From contig NC_059481.1 of the NCBI RefSeq assembly GCF_018139145.2, forward strand, positions 18,092,368 to 18,156,367: a stretch of 64,000 nucleotides of DNA, read 5' to 3'. This DNA is from Gymnogyps californianus. Lineage: Eukaryota; Chordata; Aves; Accipitriformes; Cathartidae. Position numbers and translations under genes: made by a program. The stretch's first letter is position 1. The number at the start of each line of letters is the position of its first letter. Below, piece after piece: positions 37,475-48,572 of this stretch. The notes beneath the pieces are model-generated. The model was given only the letters and a program-made list of their open reading frames with translations, was not told the origin of the DNA and made no database searches.

Positions 37475-39078
37475 TGTGTTACAAAGAAAAGTGCTATGAA
37501 GACTTTTTTAAGGAGGTGGAATATACAGAGTTTGGTACTTGTTATGACTTAAGGAAGGCCATAGGCTCGCTTTTCTAGTTTGGATTTGTGAATCTGATCT
37601 CCCTTTTGGTCCCTGTTGGATGAAATTGTTCTTTTATTAACTGTTTTTCAGGATATTCGAGGACTGATCTCTAAGCAAAGCATCACTCGGGATCCCAGAT
37701 TTCAAGAAAAGCCACTATAGGTGAATTCAATGGTTCTGACATATCGAAGTCCAGCAAGTCATTACATTCATTTTAAAGCAGAAAGTAAACATTGGAGATG
37801 TTGACTGAGTAACTTTGCAGGCAAACTTGTATCTTCACTGAACCAGAAGGTATCTCTTATTCACACCAATATGGACACACCAGGAACCTCGCAAGAAACT
37901 ACATTTAGGAAAAGGTTCCATTGAGCAAACCCAATGTGCACTTAGTTCAGATAAACCCTGGAGAGTCAACCAGTGAGACCTCAAAGTCCAGTGTAATTTG
38001 CAGTCTGATGTATCCCAGTCAAACTTCGCTGCTCTCTTTCTACAAATCAAATGGAAAAAATCAGGCAAAATGATCAGGCATTCAGATGCGGTTCCAGAAT
38101 AAGTGCATAGTCTGCTCCATGGTGTCTGGGTCTTGTCTGATTCCTGCTCATACGCCACTCAAGAAGTCAGCGTAGGTTTTAATTTGACATTTAAGCTATG
38201 CAGAAGCATCTACATGCTTAAAAAGAAGGTAGATATTATTCAAATGTATTTAATTTTTAACGATGTTGTAAACGAGTTATTTTCAAAATCCTTTCTTTTA
38301 AATGTTCTGTTTGGATAGTTGCCCTAATAAGCAGCAGAGTTAAATGGCTAACCTGATTCTCTCCTCAAGTAGCTGGCAAAATACTTCTTGCATCTAAAGC
38401 TTTATATAGTGCCTTTTACAGAGGCAGTGCATGAACAGAAAGGAGAATATTATGGAGGTGCAGCTCAAAATTTCTTCAGATTTTTCTGGCAGGCACGTAA
38501 CACGGAGGGTTCCTCTATGGAGAATACATTGTCCTTCTGGGTAGGGAAAGGGGATCCTTGCAAGTTATTTTAAAATATTGCTTGAAATAAATAGATAAAA
38601 TTCTTAGTCCAAAAGTCTAGTAGCAAATGGGAACTTGGCCTGAGAGAGGATGGAGCAAGCGGGTGTCCTCTCCTTGCCGATTGTGGTCTTCCCTAGCCTC
38701 ACCATCTTCTTTTAGGGTTTGATCAATGCTATTGCAGCATTTCATAATTCTCTGGTTTGAACCCATTAAAGTTTTTGTGGTGTCTGACAGCTCTTCCCTT
38801 TCTAAACAAGAACAGAAAACTGCACACACTCAGAGAAACTAACACTATTGAAAATCTGCTGAAAGCAGGGTGAGAGAGAAAGGAGAAGAGGATTAAGGAA
38901 AAAAAACTGCTTTGAATCCATCCTTTTGTTTTATGGCCGATGTAGCCTCTCTTTGTCATATCAACAAGAAACAAAGAATTGAAATCAAATGAAAGGGTCG
39001 GAGATTAGAAGAGAATTGTCTGTAGCATTTCAACAAAGCCACCGATTGCTTCTGCCGGCGTTGGCTACTCTCCCCCAC

Positions 39079-39092
39079 CTCTCTCTCTCTCT
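39079..39092. repeat. (CT)n microsatellite
   Basis: Seven CT units inside a longer pyrimidine-rich stretch (about 39069-39112). Confidence 0.75.
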
Positions 39093-39292
39093 GTTCCCCC
39101 TCCGTTCCCCCTCATTACACGATACTACTTGGGAACATGTTATCAAGGACTGAGAATCAGGCCAGTGGCTGCTGATGTTAAAAGGACATGACATGTGCAC
39201 AAGGCAGGGCATAGGGGCTGGCTGCACATATTAAAGGCAAACACATCACAACCCAATTAGTAGAAATGGAGTGTGTGCGCTGGCTCTGGGAA

Positions 39293-39307
39293 TTTTTTTT
39301 TTTTTTT
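39293..39307. repeat. T15 homopolymer
   Basis: Uninterrupted run of 15 T; no transposon body recognised beside it. Confidence 0.8.
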
Positions 39308-40149
39308 AAGTAATACTTCTGTACCTTTTCTATTGATTGATTTTATTTTTGAAAGGAGTAATTCCCTTCTAGCTTTTCTCTCTCCTCTCCTCCCTTCTTC
39401 TCCTCACCTTCAATTCCTTCATCCCTGCGTTTTCACCTCACCAGAGCTCCTGAGGAACAGGAATTCAAAGGGAATTGGAGTAGGAGAAAAAAAAAAATAC
39501 TGTAAATGCAAAGAGCTCTCTAATCTCTTTTTGACCTGTCTTGTACAACAGGAAATTTCTGCAAGTCTTCAGTACTGGGAGGGATAAAAGCAACACATGA
39601 CTTTTCATTGGAATTTAAGCTGACTAGCTAAATGTGTGTGTGCCTGTATAGAAATTTTTGCTAGCTATGTTTTTAAAGTTGTTTTAAGTGTGTCTCATCT
39701 TCCTTAATATGTTACTTAGCCACTAGAGGTTTTATTATTTTACTAGAATGCATCTCCTGTAGCTTTCTTTCATTATTTCAGTAGGAATGAAGGGAAACAG
39801 ATTCCTAGAGGAAGGACAGATTTTAAGATTCCGATACTTGAAAAAAATACCATTTTCATTAGATTCAGCACCTTTTATTGAAAGCAGAATAAAGAATACC
39901 ATCCGTATTCCATATCTATAATAATTCATTCAGGTTCTGATATAATAGGCAGTACTGTGCTGTTGGACTGCAATCTTCCTGTTTGTTTAGCTCCTGGTCT
40001 AACTGAATAATTAAACACGTGTAAATTTAAATTTGTGTATAGTCCCGTTGAGAATAAGGGAATTTCTTGTCTGCCTAAAGTTAGACTCACTGTAAGTAGT
40101 TTGTTGGTTGAGACCCAAAGATTCATCTCAAGTCATTACGCCCAAAGGT

Positions 40150-40216
40150 ATCCTTGCTCAGCAAATCACTTAAAAGCCTGCTCAATTTTAAGCGTGTGCC
40201 CAAATCCCACTGCTTA
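40150..40216 (+). repeat. MITE-like amniote repeat fragment
   Basis: The order 'gctcagcaaatcacttaaa', 'gcctgctcaattttaagcgt' and 'gtgcccaaatcccactg' matches an old palindromic family in birds, crocodilians and turtles whose consensus runs 'tcagcaaagcacttaagcac', 'atgcttaactttaagcatgt', 'gcttaagtcccattga'. Only one arm is visible. The family name is uncertain. Confidence 0.6.
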
Positions 40217-41586
40217 GAATTCGTTTTGCTAAGAAGCGTGGTCATGAGGTTAGTCTGAGGGAAAGGTCAATCAGCAGAGAAATCAGACAGGCTCTTCTTT
40301 GCACTCAGGGTGGTAAATACATAGAATTTAGTTAGAGGAAAACAAAACCATGGGGAAAAGGAGAAGTTCAAATGAGGTAGGTGGACCTGCATGGGCATTC
40401 TCGCTTCCTTCCTTCCCACAGCTTCCTCTGTTCCTATAATCTCAGCACAGATGTTTCCTTTTTAATCCCTGGCTCCAGCTGGCAGTGCATCTCTGCTCTA
40501 CCGTACTTAGTCGCAATTACTGCAGACATTAACTCTGCACATGCTTCGGAAATTGACTGCTTTTTCTTCCTTGGAAATGTTGCTCATCATCAGGTTTTTA
40601 ACAGCCAGAAATAAAGGCCATTTGCGTACTGATGAATCCTACTCCCTTCAAGATTTGTAAGAGAGATAAAAGGCACAAGAAGCAGGCTTAAAACAATTGC
40701 TGGCATGGTGGAAAATTTGGATATTTAATTTACAATACCTTCCTTTACTAGTACAGAGAGTCTTCATCATGTGATAGAGAAGGAGTGGGAAAAATGTCAA
40801 GCACATGCCATATTCACCTGCCTGCTGTTACTTTTCTAAACTAACTACAAGTGCTTTATTTATTTTGATTAGCAAAGCAGAGGCTTGGTATACTAAGCTG
40901 ATTTCAGGGTATGTTTGGTTGTAGATGAACTTTCATTTACTAATGGAGCAGGGGTTGATCAAAGTGTCTGGAGTCAAAACCACAAAATCTGCACCTGATG
41001 GTCAGATCCACTCTTTTCCTCACACCCAGGCACGAGGCTGTCACCTCATGTTCACCCATTTGTGGTGTGACGCTGCTGAAGTGCCACCAGAGCCCGGTGT
41101 GACCCAGGCCAGATTCTTACTGAGAAAAATATAACTGTGCCCTGAGCTTGACAACAATGCAGAATCCTCCAGCTGCTGGATTCAGGGGTCCCCGTTTACC
41201 CTGATTGTCCTGATAGTGTATTGTTTTCCATATCCACCTCCAGAAACTTTCCATTGGATGTAGAAGTGATCTGAGACAGCCACACTACCATGGCAGATGG
41301 GACTGATGGACAAAGGAACAGTGAAGAATCTGGAGACCCCACACATCAGGTATGGCAGTTGATTTGCTTTGATGGAAACTCTTAAATAATCTAAACAGTC
41401 TATATGAAACATCTTTAAAATGATCAGGAAATCCTTCAGTTGAGCTGGACTCTATCTTTTTCTGCACAATGCTCATGGATTCAGGTTTTCCATTCTTGAT
41501 TCTTGAGAGCAAACTGATTTTGTGCACTAACATCTACTAATGAAGTTACTGTGTGTTGCTCACCTTGTTCTCCTCATTCCCCTTAG
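40217..41586. other. gene-free unique sequence
   Basis: No gene recognised. Overlapping minus open frames (41182-41533) do not resemble a known protein. The right end forms the putative intron before the candidate exon at 41587. Confidence 0.55.
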
Positions 41587-41799
41587 CACTTGCTGAAAGA
41601 AAGCACTGAATACGTTCCCATTGCTTTCCACCCCATTCCTGTGAAGGAGGCGAATGGATAGCACGTCCAGCATTTCAAATGGCTGCTAATATGATGTGTA
41701 CAACTTCAGACATTTATGCAAGCACCCAGAATAAGAGGATAAAGTTGGCAACGACCTGAGGTCATCTTGCCTATAAACCACCTAACCACTGCCCTCCAG
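41587..41799 (+). other. candidate non-coding exon (213 bp)
   Basis: A pyrimidine-rich acceptor (TTCTCCTCATTCCCCTTAG ending at 41586) is preceded by a good branch-point match, TACTAAT, around 41534-41540. The donor CCTCCAG|GTAAGA breaks at 41799/41800. All three frames contain stops, so it cannot be an internal coding exon. The last 60 bp vaguely resemble an antisense CR1 3' end ('aggtcatctt...'). It is a candidate exon of a long non-coding RNA. Confidence 0.3.
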
Positions 41800-44690
41800 G
41801 TAAGAAACTGGAAACTTGCGCTTATCTCTACCAGTTAGTGTTCTTAAGTGAGCAGACTATTGCCGATTAGATAGATGTGCTGTTACAGACACGAAAACCT
41901 TTTAAAGCCCCTGGAGAGCTTTCAGTATGGATTTGTACTACCTCTCAGTCAATAAGAAACAGAGGATTTGTTTGACAATGACAGTTCTAGGACTAAAATG
42001 AGAAAGTTCTGCCAAATGATAACAACTCAGTATGTTCCTATGGAAAACTTGCACAAACGTGTGTACAGTTTTCCCAGGAATGACCCATAAAATCTAGATT
42101 ATTATATAAAAGGAGAGGTTTATTTACACTGTATTGCCTAATACTGCATGCAGCCTTCAGTATCATTACACTCCATTGAGAGGGCACAATGATTGAGTAT
42201 TTTGGCTTCCTACTGCTATTGTATCCATTCACTGATGGGGAACAAGAAAGGAGAGTGAGAAGAAGAAAACAAAACCGAAAGTGCTTGAGGACAATTCAAC
42301 TTTGAAATTGTCTTCGTTAAATACAGGAAAAGTGCAAAATGAGCCCTCTTTGAAACTTGCTCAATAAAAGCTGTTATGAAAGCTTTCAATAATTTTTGTC
42401 CAGCTTTGGCTTTTCTGCAACTCTTCTAGTCAAGATGAAGTGTGTATATAGGCATTACTGAGATCAACTATTGGTAAATTAAAGAAAACAGTAAGTGCAG
42501 CTTGACTATTGCAAAGAAATTAACTGTACAAAACCTGCTACATAAGGAAAGCAGGAAGAAAGAGAAAGTTAATAATTTTTTTAGCTGTGGGACTAAGATG
42601 GAGCTGCAGCGAGGCCAGATGCAATAAGGCTTCTACATTGTCATATTTAACATTTGAAACCAGTTCCAGGTGACTTACAAAATAGTTGGGCTTGTGAGAA
42701 TGAGCATCAGTAAAAAATGTAGCAGTAGTCACATTCCTTGGAGGATAAAGACACTTCAAAGCAATCTCTCCCCACCCTCCTAATTTTTCTGCTTTAAACC
42801 ATATCAGTGATCATTATTTTTCTCTGTTAATGAAATTTCGCAAGTTCGTCAGCTTTAGCTTTTATTGGTTGATCTGGTTTAGCCAGTAGTTTAAAATGTT
42901 TAAAAGGAACTAATCTGCACTTATTTATTTTTTAATAAATCCACTGCATTTTATACAATGTATTTCTTGCATGTAAAGTCAGCAAGGAAAAGGGACTCAG
43001 CTTCTGTGTGCAGCCAGCTAGATTCATAAAAGTGTTCTCCAACTGTATTTAACTGATTTCCAGAATCTCACAAGCCTGTTGAGTCTCTCACTACCTGAGC
43101 ATGTTGACTGATGCCATGTAAAGTTTGGAGTAGAGATCAAGCGTACGCTCTTTACGTGCCCTCTCTCTAATAAGAGTTGGCTACTGTGGCAGAGTTGAAT
43201 GAGAATTCAATTGTGATGGAAGTTAATAGGATTTATTTTTATCGCTGAAGTGCTGGGAAGTAGATGAACCTTTGAGTTCGCTTTGGCTCCCAAGCTATGT
43301 CAACTTATCCTCAATGGTCTCACTGCCTTTCCCAGTCTTTCCCTAGACCTCTTTACTTACACCATGATTGCATCTACGTCAATAAGTAGTGCAGCACCTT
43401 ACCAGCTACTCCATGGAAGGAAGAAGTTGATGCTGTGGGCCTGATTTCTATGCTATGGAAATTTGGAGGAGGATTTGCTTTTGACTTCCTCTACTATGGT
43501 CCCATAAAATGAATTTCTGTTAACAGTTTGGGCACAAGTTTTGTTATTTTTCTCTGACCGTGTGTAATGTGCACCACAGTGCAGACTGTGGGGGGTGATT
43601 GGGAGATAAAAGCACATTTCTAATCCAAACACACACGCAAATATAGACACAGCCTACATTTCCCTCTTCCCAGCTGCCTTATGAGGAAGAGGAGCTGGCT
43701 CAGAGAAGTGATCCTCCCTAAATCAGAAAGACTGGTGTAAGCAGCAGGGGAAATGGAGAATAGAGGCTTTTTTCCCTTTCTGTTTTTGAGATGTTTATGA
43801 GAAGGCAAAAAGTTCTTTGTATCAACTCATAATTTCAAATGGTTATCACATAATTTCTGCAGGCAGTTCCGGATGTTGCCAATCCGGTTTAATTTGGATC
43901 GAGAGGTCACGTGGTTTGTTTTTGTTCCGTGATTAAATGCACTTGATGTTTAGATTCCCATTTCTTGTACCGATATTCTTGTTGTGAATTTAAGCCGGCT
44001 TCCCGCAAACACTCCTAAATAATTGGTACAAGTTGGCTATTTCCCTGGGAAAATGCATGTCTTAAAATATTTGCAAAACCCAAATTTGTATTAAGATTTA
44101 AATTTGAATTGACATTTCCCCGCACAATGTTTGTCTGTCTCCATTGTTTTTATAGGCAGAGGTTATGTTTTTGGCAAGCTGACATTTAATATTTTTTCTG
44201 TAGTTCACTCCAAAAAGAACAAAAGTTGTCTCAGATTGCAAATTCAAATGGAGATTTTCCAAGCGTCTATATTACAAATTCCCATTCACCATTTGAAAAC
44301 TGAGCTATCTACTTTTTGGTCCTTATACTATCACTAAGCACTCGTGATAACAAAGCTAGTAAACATTTTTCATGGAGTTAGACTCATCAATCCCATGTTA
44401 TTGCTAAACGGAGTTCAGAAGCAAGCAAAAGGAGAGCCAAGAGACACACTGCAGTGTATTTGTCCCAAAGGAATGGGCAAAATGTACCAATGTCTCTTCT
44501 AGCCTTCTAAGAGAATGTTAGAAGAAAATCACTTTTTTAGCTAAATGAAACAGGATAAAACTACAGAAAGAAAATGGTGACTCTAAAGGAGTATAGCAGC
44601 CAACGAACTGACTTCAGAACCATTTCAAATGAGACTTCCCCCTGGCACAAAGTAATCCTACCCCCGCTCCCCCCTCACTTAAAACTGTAA
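41800..44690. other. gene-free AT-rich stretch
   Basis: No gene recognised. The block at about 43860-44340 is AT-rich with distinctive motifs and is the strongest looking candidate conserved element in this part. The rest is unique sequence with short open frames. Confidence 0.55.
43860..44340. promoter_or_regulatory. candidate conserved non-coding element
   Basis: The block is low in simple repeats and dense in motifs: a CCGGAT/ATCCGG inverted pair (43869-43887), a CACGTG E-box at 43908-43913, and several AATTTA/TAAATTTG-type homeodomain-like strings near 44080-44115. It has no open frame of note on either strand. Such texture is typical of vertebrate developmental enhancers, but conservation has not been measured. 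Confidence 0.25.
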
Positions 44691-44743
44691 GGAGGAAAAA
44701 AAAAAAAGGAAAAAAGAAAAAGGGGAAAAATAAAAAGACGAGG
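44691..44743. repeat. A-rich low-complexity tract
   Basis: A-rich sequence with G interruptions, directly next to the 3' end side of the antisense CR1 copy that follows. Confidence 0.75.
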
Positions 44744-44900
44744 AAAAGCCTTTTAGGTCAGCTAGTCCATCCCTTGCTGATCCAGGCATGCTGCTGACAG
44801 TATTTTCACATCCATGAGTGCTTTGTCCAGGCTACTTTAACTCTATCACTAGGGCTTCCATCCGCTCTCAGGAGAGATCATTCCATTTATTTGTTATGAG
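44744..44900 (-). repeat. CR1 LINE 3' end (antisense)
   Basis: In plus orientation the segment reads 'ccttttaggtcagctagtcc', 'atcccttgctgatccaggca', 'tttgtccaggctact', 'actagggcttcca' and 'agatcattcca'. This follows the reverse complement of CR1 3' ends ('gaggtcatctagtccatccc...'). It is diverged and truncated. Confidence 0.65.
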
Positions 44901-45390
44901 TTGGCTGTATGGATTTTTTCTTTAAGTTTTATTTTTATTTTCATTGACAAACCAAGCAATAAAGATTGGGTTGCCAGGCCCAAACTTCTCCACAGTACAG
45001 GTTGTTGGTTTTTTTTTTTTCCTGAGAATGAGAAAAAGCTTTCAGAGTAGAGAGTATCACCTCCCCCTTGTTGCTCACCATCACGAAACCCTGACTACAG
45101 AAGCATCTCATTCATCCCCTGAAGTGTAATCCTTTGAGAACTCAGAAATACTCCATAACCTGAAAACACTCTTTGTTTTGAAGGATAAGAAATAATGGAC
45201 TGCTTCCACAGTAGGTAAAATGCAGGGTTTTGTCTTGAATTAGTGTCAGCTTTTACTAGGACACGGGGTTTTATATGTACTTCTGAACTAGACATGTGTT
45301 ATGATCCTGCGTGTGTTCTCTGCCGCGTTAGCTCTATTACTACTCAGAGTCTGTCTGTCTAGGGGTCTACTTTCCAGTATCAGACAGTTT

Positions 45391-45435
45391 TGAGCCTGAT
45401 TCTGATTTGCTTTACACCACTGCTTTAAATCAGAC
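45391..45435. repeat. MITE-like amniote repeat fragment
   Basis: The string 'gagcctgattctgatttgct' followed by 'ttacaccactgctttaaatc' resembles one arm of an old palindromic sauropsid repeat with consensus 'gcctgattctgatctcact...ttacaccggtgtaaatcag'. Only a short arm is visible. Confidence 0.45.
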
Positions 45436-48400
45436 CGTTGTTATCAGCAGGTTGATTGATGCCAGCATGAAGCAAAGGTGGGTGAGACTGACCTCATGCA
45501 CTTTGCATTTCAGGGAGGAATCAAATTTTACTTCCCAACTTTCACCTTTGGTTATAGGCGAGCCGTATTTAGCTTTGCAAAGGGAAACAGTTGGAGGAAG
45601 GCTATACGGGGGGCAAAATGCAGTTAGATGGTGTTCTGCCTGTGAATTTGCAGGCTGCTGTGCTAGGCATCCAGCTCTTTGTACTAACAGGAGTGCTAAT
45701 ATGATGTATTAAATGTCACACCAGCATCGCTGGGTATGCATATCTCTCCTGTTGTACTGCCTGTTTATGCTTATTCAGCTCTTTGAATAATTTAACACAT
45801 TTCATACTCCAAATTACCCACAACAGTTTGACGGGGCTGCTGGCAGTTTACTTGAAACACTCAGTGTTAGGTCAAAGTAGGGCCCAAGCATCTGCTAAAT
45901 AGAAGGACGTTTCATACTTAGCAAAGCATAATTAGACGTATTCCTGCACACTTTTCTTTTAAAAAATAGGTAAATCTATGCTAATCCCAGTGATACCATA
46001 GAAATAAAGGGCTGTACTCGACACTGCTATGTATAGCCCTACACCAGGAATGATTTGGGCTGAAGAAGAACAATTGTGGAGGCCAGTAATTGTTGAGGAC
46101 AGATGAAACTAAGCAAGATGTCACAGCTGTATCAGCATGTCATTCGTGGAGTTGCAGAGCAGAGGTACTGATTGCCTTGGCGCAGTTAGGCTGGAATTAG
46201 GGATTTGGGAAACTTCACTGACAGCAATGCAATATTCTTCATGCATTTATCTGAGACTTGTCTTAGAACAACTATCCATGGGCTGAATAACGAACCTGGA
46301 AACTAAAGCTAAAGGTCCTTAAATTGCCAGCTGATTGGAGAAGGAAAGAAAAATCTTCAGGCTGTTCCCTCTCTATTCCAGAGGGGATGTTAACATTTTC
46401 AGGCAGCAACTTTAACATCACCAAGGGAAGGAAAGACCCAGTCTTTGTGCCTGCCTGAACATCAAACTGGCTACATGCAGCTGAACCCGCACAACTGCGT
46501 TGATGCTGCATTGGGCCAGCACCTACCTCCCAACTTGACTGGAGATGGGATGCAGCTGGCGGGTGTCTCAGTGAGCACATGGACCGAGCACACAGTGGTC
46601 TGCGCTCATCCATCCCCTGCGCTGCTGGAAGCAGAGTCACGGGAGGTGCCCATCTCAGACTTACACTGCAAATTCTCAGGCTTCACCTTTCTCTATCATT
46701 AATTAGCTCAGGCCCTTGCCCTGAGAACATTTTTGCCGGGTGGGTGTAGAAGAGAAGTGGGAATGAAGAAAATGGGGCAAGGTCCTTGGCTGGACAGCTG
46801 GGTCTGGGCATCCTGCTCAGGATTAATGCGAGTGGTCATCCACAAAGTACCGCTGTTGTTTGGATTAAATTAGGAAGGAGACACGGAGCTGAGACAGACA
46901 AAGTACCTGGTGCTTTGTATATGTGCCTATCTGGGATGGGGGTGTATTTAGCCACTACGACTGTCATCTCTTTGTCTATTTATTGTAAGCAAGATGCAAA
47001 ATGAGCATTGCTTTCACAGCAGTGCCTGTTTGCCCCCCACCTCGGTGGGACGAGGCTGTGTGATAGTCCACACTGGACCGTTCGCACTCGAGACACAGGT
47101 AGCCCAGCCATAAATCAGTGAACTTGGCATGGTGCTGCTCAAAATAATTTTGGAGTGTAGCTGGCAGGAGGTTTGAAACTGCTGACTGCTGGATTCATAT
47201 GGCTCTGAGCCACTTGTGATGCAGCGGGCTGGGGCTAGGAGGAGGAGGACTGGTCGCCCCCAGGGCCACCCAACCCTCCATCAGCACCTCTCCACACTCC
47301 TCCACTCAGGCAGAAACCAGAGAAGGGGCAGGGCAGCAAAAAGGTGAGTGTTTTCAATTAAGACTTAAAAAAATCTCAGCCCTCACAGTGCATCAGGTGG
47401 GAGGAATCTCTCCCCAGTTCGGCGGCTCGCCCAGGGCCTCGCAAAGTGATGATGCAGGGCACAGTCAGCGGAGATATTTGCAAAGTGACAGCAGGGCTCT
47501 GATTGAGTGAACCTCCCAGGTCCAAAGCACCACGCTGCTCTGGAGGATATGCTGAAAATCTTTCTCAGGGATTTGCACATCCTTACAACAACTGAGGGTC
47601 TGTAATGAAATGTTTGCTTATCATCCATTTAACCCGCTTCGAAGCAGTCTGAGCCTGCATTGTAACCTCAGGTCAAAACTATTTTGGATAGCTGAAACTC
47701 ATGATAAACACATGCTTTTGAAGGTTAGAAAGCCATCAGTGGGAGACATCAGATTCGCTTCTTTATTATTAGAAGGGGAGAAAATCCAGGAGTGTTCAGA
47801 GCAGCAAGTTTTGTATAAAACATGAAAAGCAGATGGGGGGAGGTGGCAGAAGGAAGGAGGAATCTTTTTTGATACCAAACAACATTGCTTCTGCAGCAAA
47901 TCCTTTTTCCTTGTAATTTAAGATTGTGCTTGAAATAAGGAGCCAGCTGCACCCGGGGGGAGCAGAGGGCAGCCTGTCCTTTTGGGTGCTTGATTGGCTC
48001 TTTCGTGTGTACCTGATAATTACTAGGGAGCTGGTAGGAATCCAGTTGTGCTACTTGAACGTGCACTGAGCAGCATCGTATTCACGGCAGCCCTGTTTGG
48101 TCTGAGATCTCTGAAAGAGGGAAAGAAGATTGTCGCAGAGCACAAGTCTTTACTAATAGCAAGTTATGGCCTTACCTAAACTTCACTATAACTGGACCTG
48201 CTAAAGGTCTGTGCCTATCTTTGGGTTTTCAGCTCTGTTAAGCTAGCTAGATTAAGGTATTTCTCTTAGAAAATACACCTTTCTCAGCTCCCCATAGAGC
48301 TCCTGCTACTCCCTCTGTGATATGGGAGGACTCCCAAAGTGTAATTTCAAGTGCAGTCTCATGGACGTGGCTTTTAACAACATCATAAGAGTCTGGGGCT

Positions 48401-48531
48401 GATGAGGGGAGATGGGGGAGACGGGGGGAATCTTCTTCACACGTGGCAGCTCTGAGCTACAGCTGACTGCTTGAGTATCACACAGGGAAACCAAAAACAC
48501 TTTGATTACTTTTTAGTACAAATCTTCATAG
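45436..48531. other. gene-free unique sequence
   Basis: No gene recognised. GC-richer patches around 46460-46640 and 47220-47560 carry open frames of up to 122 codons on the minus strand with no protein resemblance. No repeats recognised. Confidence 0.6.
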
Positions 48532-48572
48532 ATGTGTGCATGTGTGTCTGTATATGTACACACACACGTGCA
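48532..48572. repeat. TG/CA alternating microsatellite
   Basis: TGTGTG-type units pass through a short TATATG centre into CACACA units, making an imperfect palindrome of alternating purines and pyrimidines. Confidence 0.75.

Larger units (their letters stand above)
35013..40149. other. gene-free stretch with simple repeats
   Basis: No gene recognised. It holds a T16 run, CCA and CT microsatellites and a T15 run. A 145-codon plus frame (ATG at 35361) and a 157-codon minus frame (ATG at 36245) lie side by side and touch near 35772-35798. Neither translation resembles a known protein. Confidence 0.55.
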
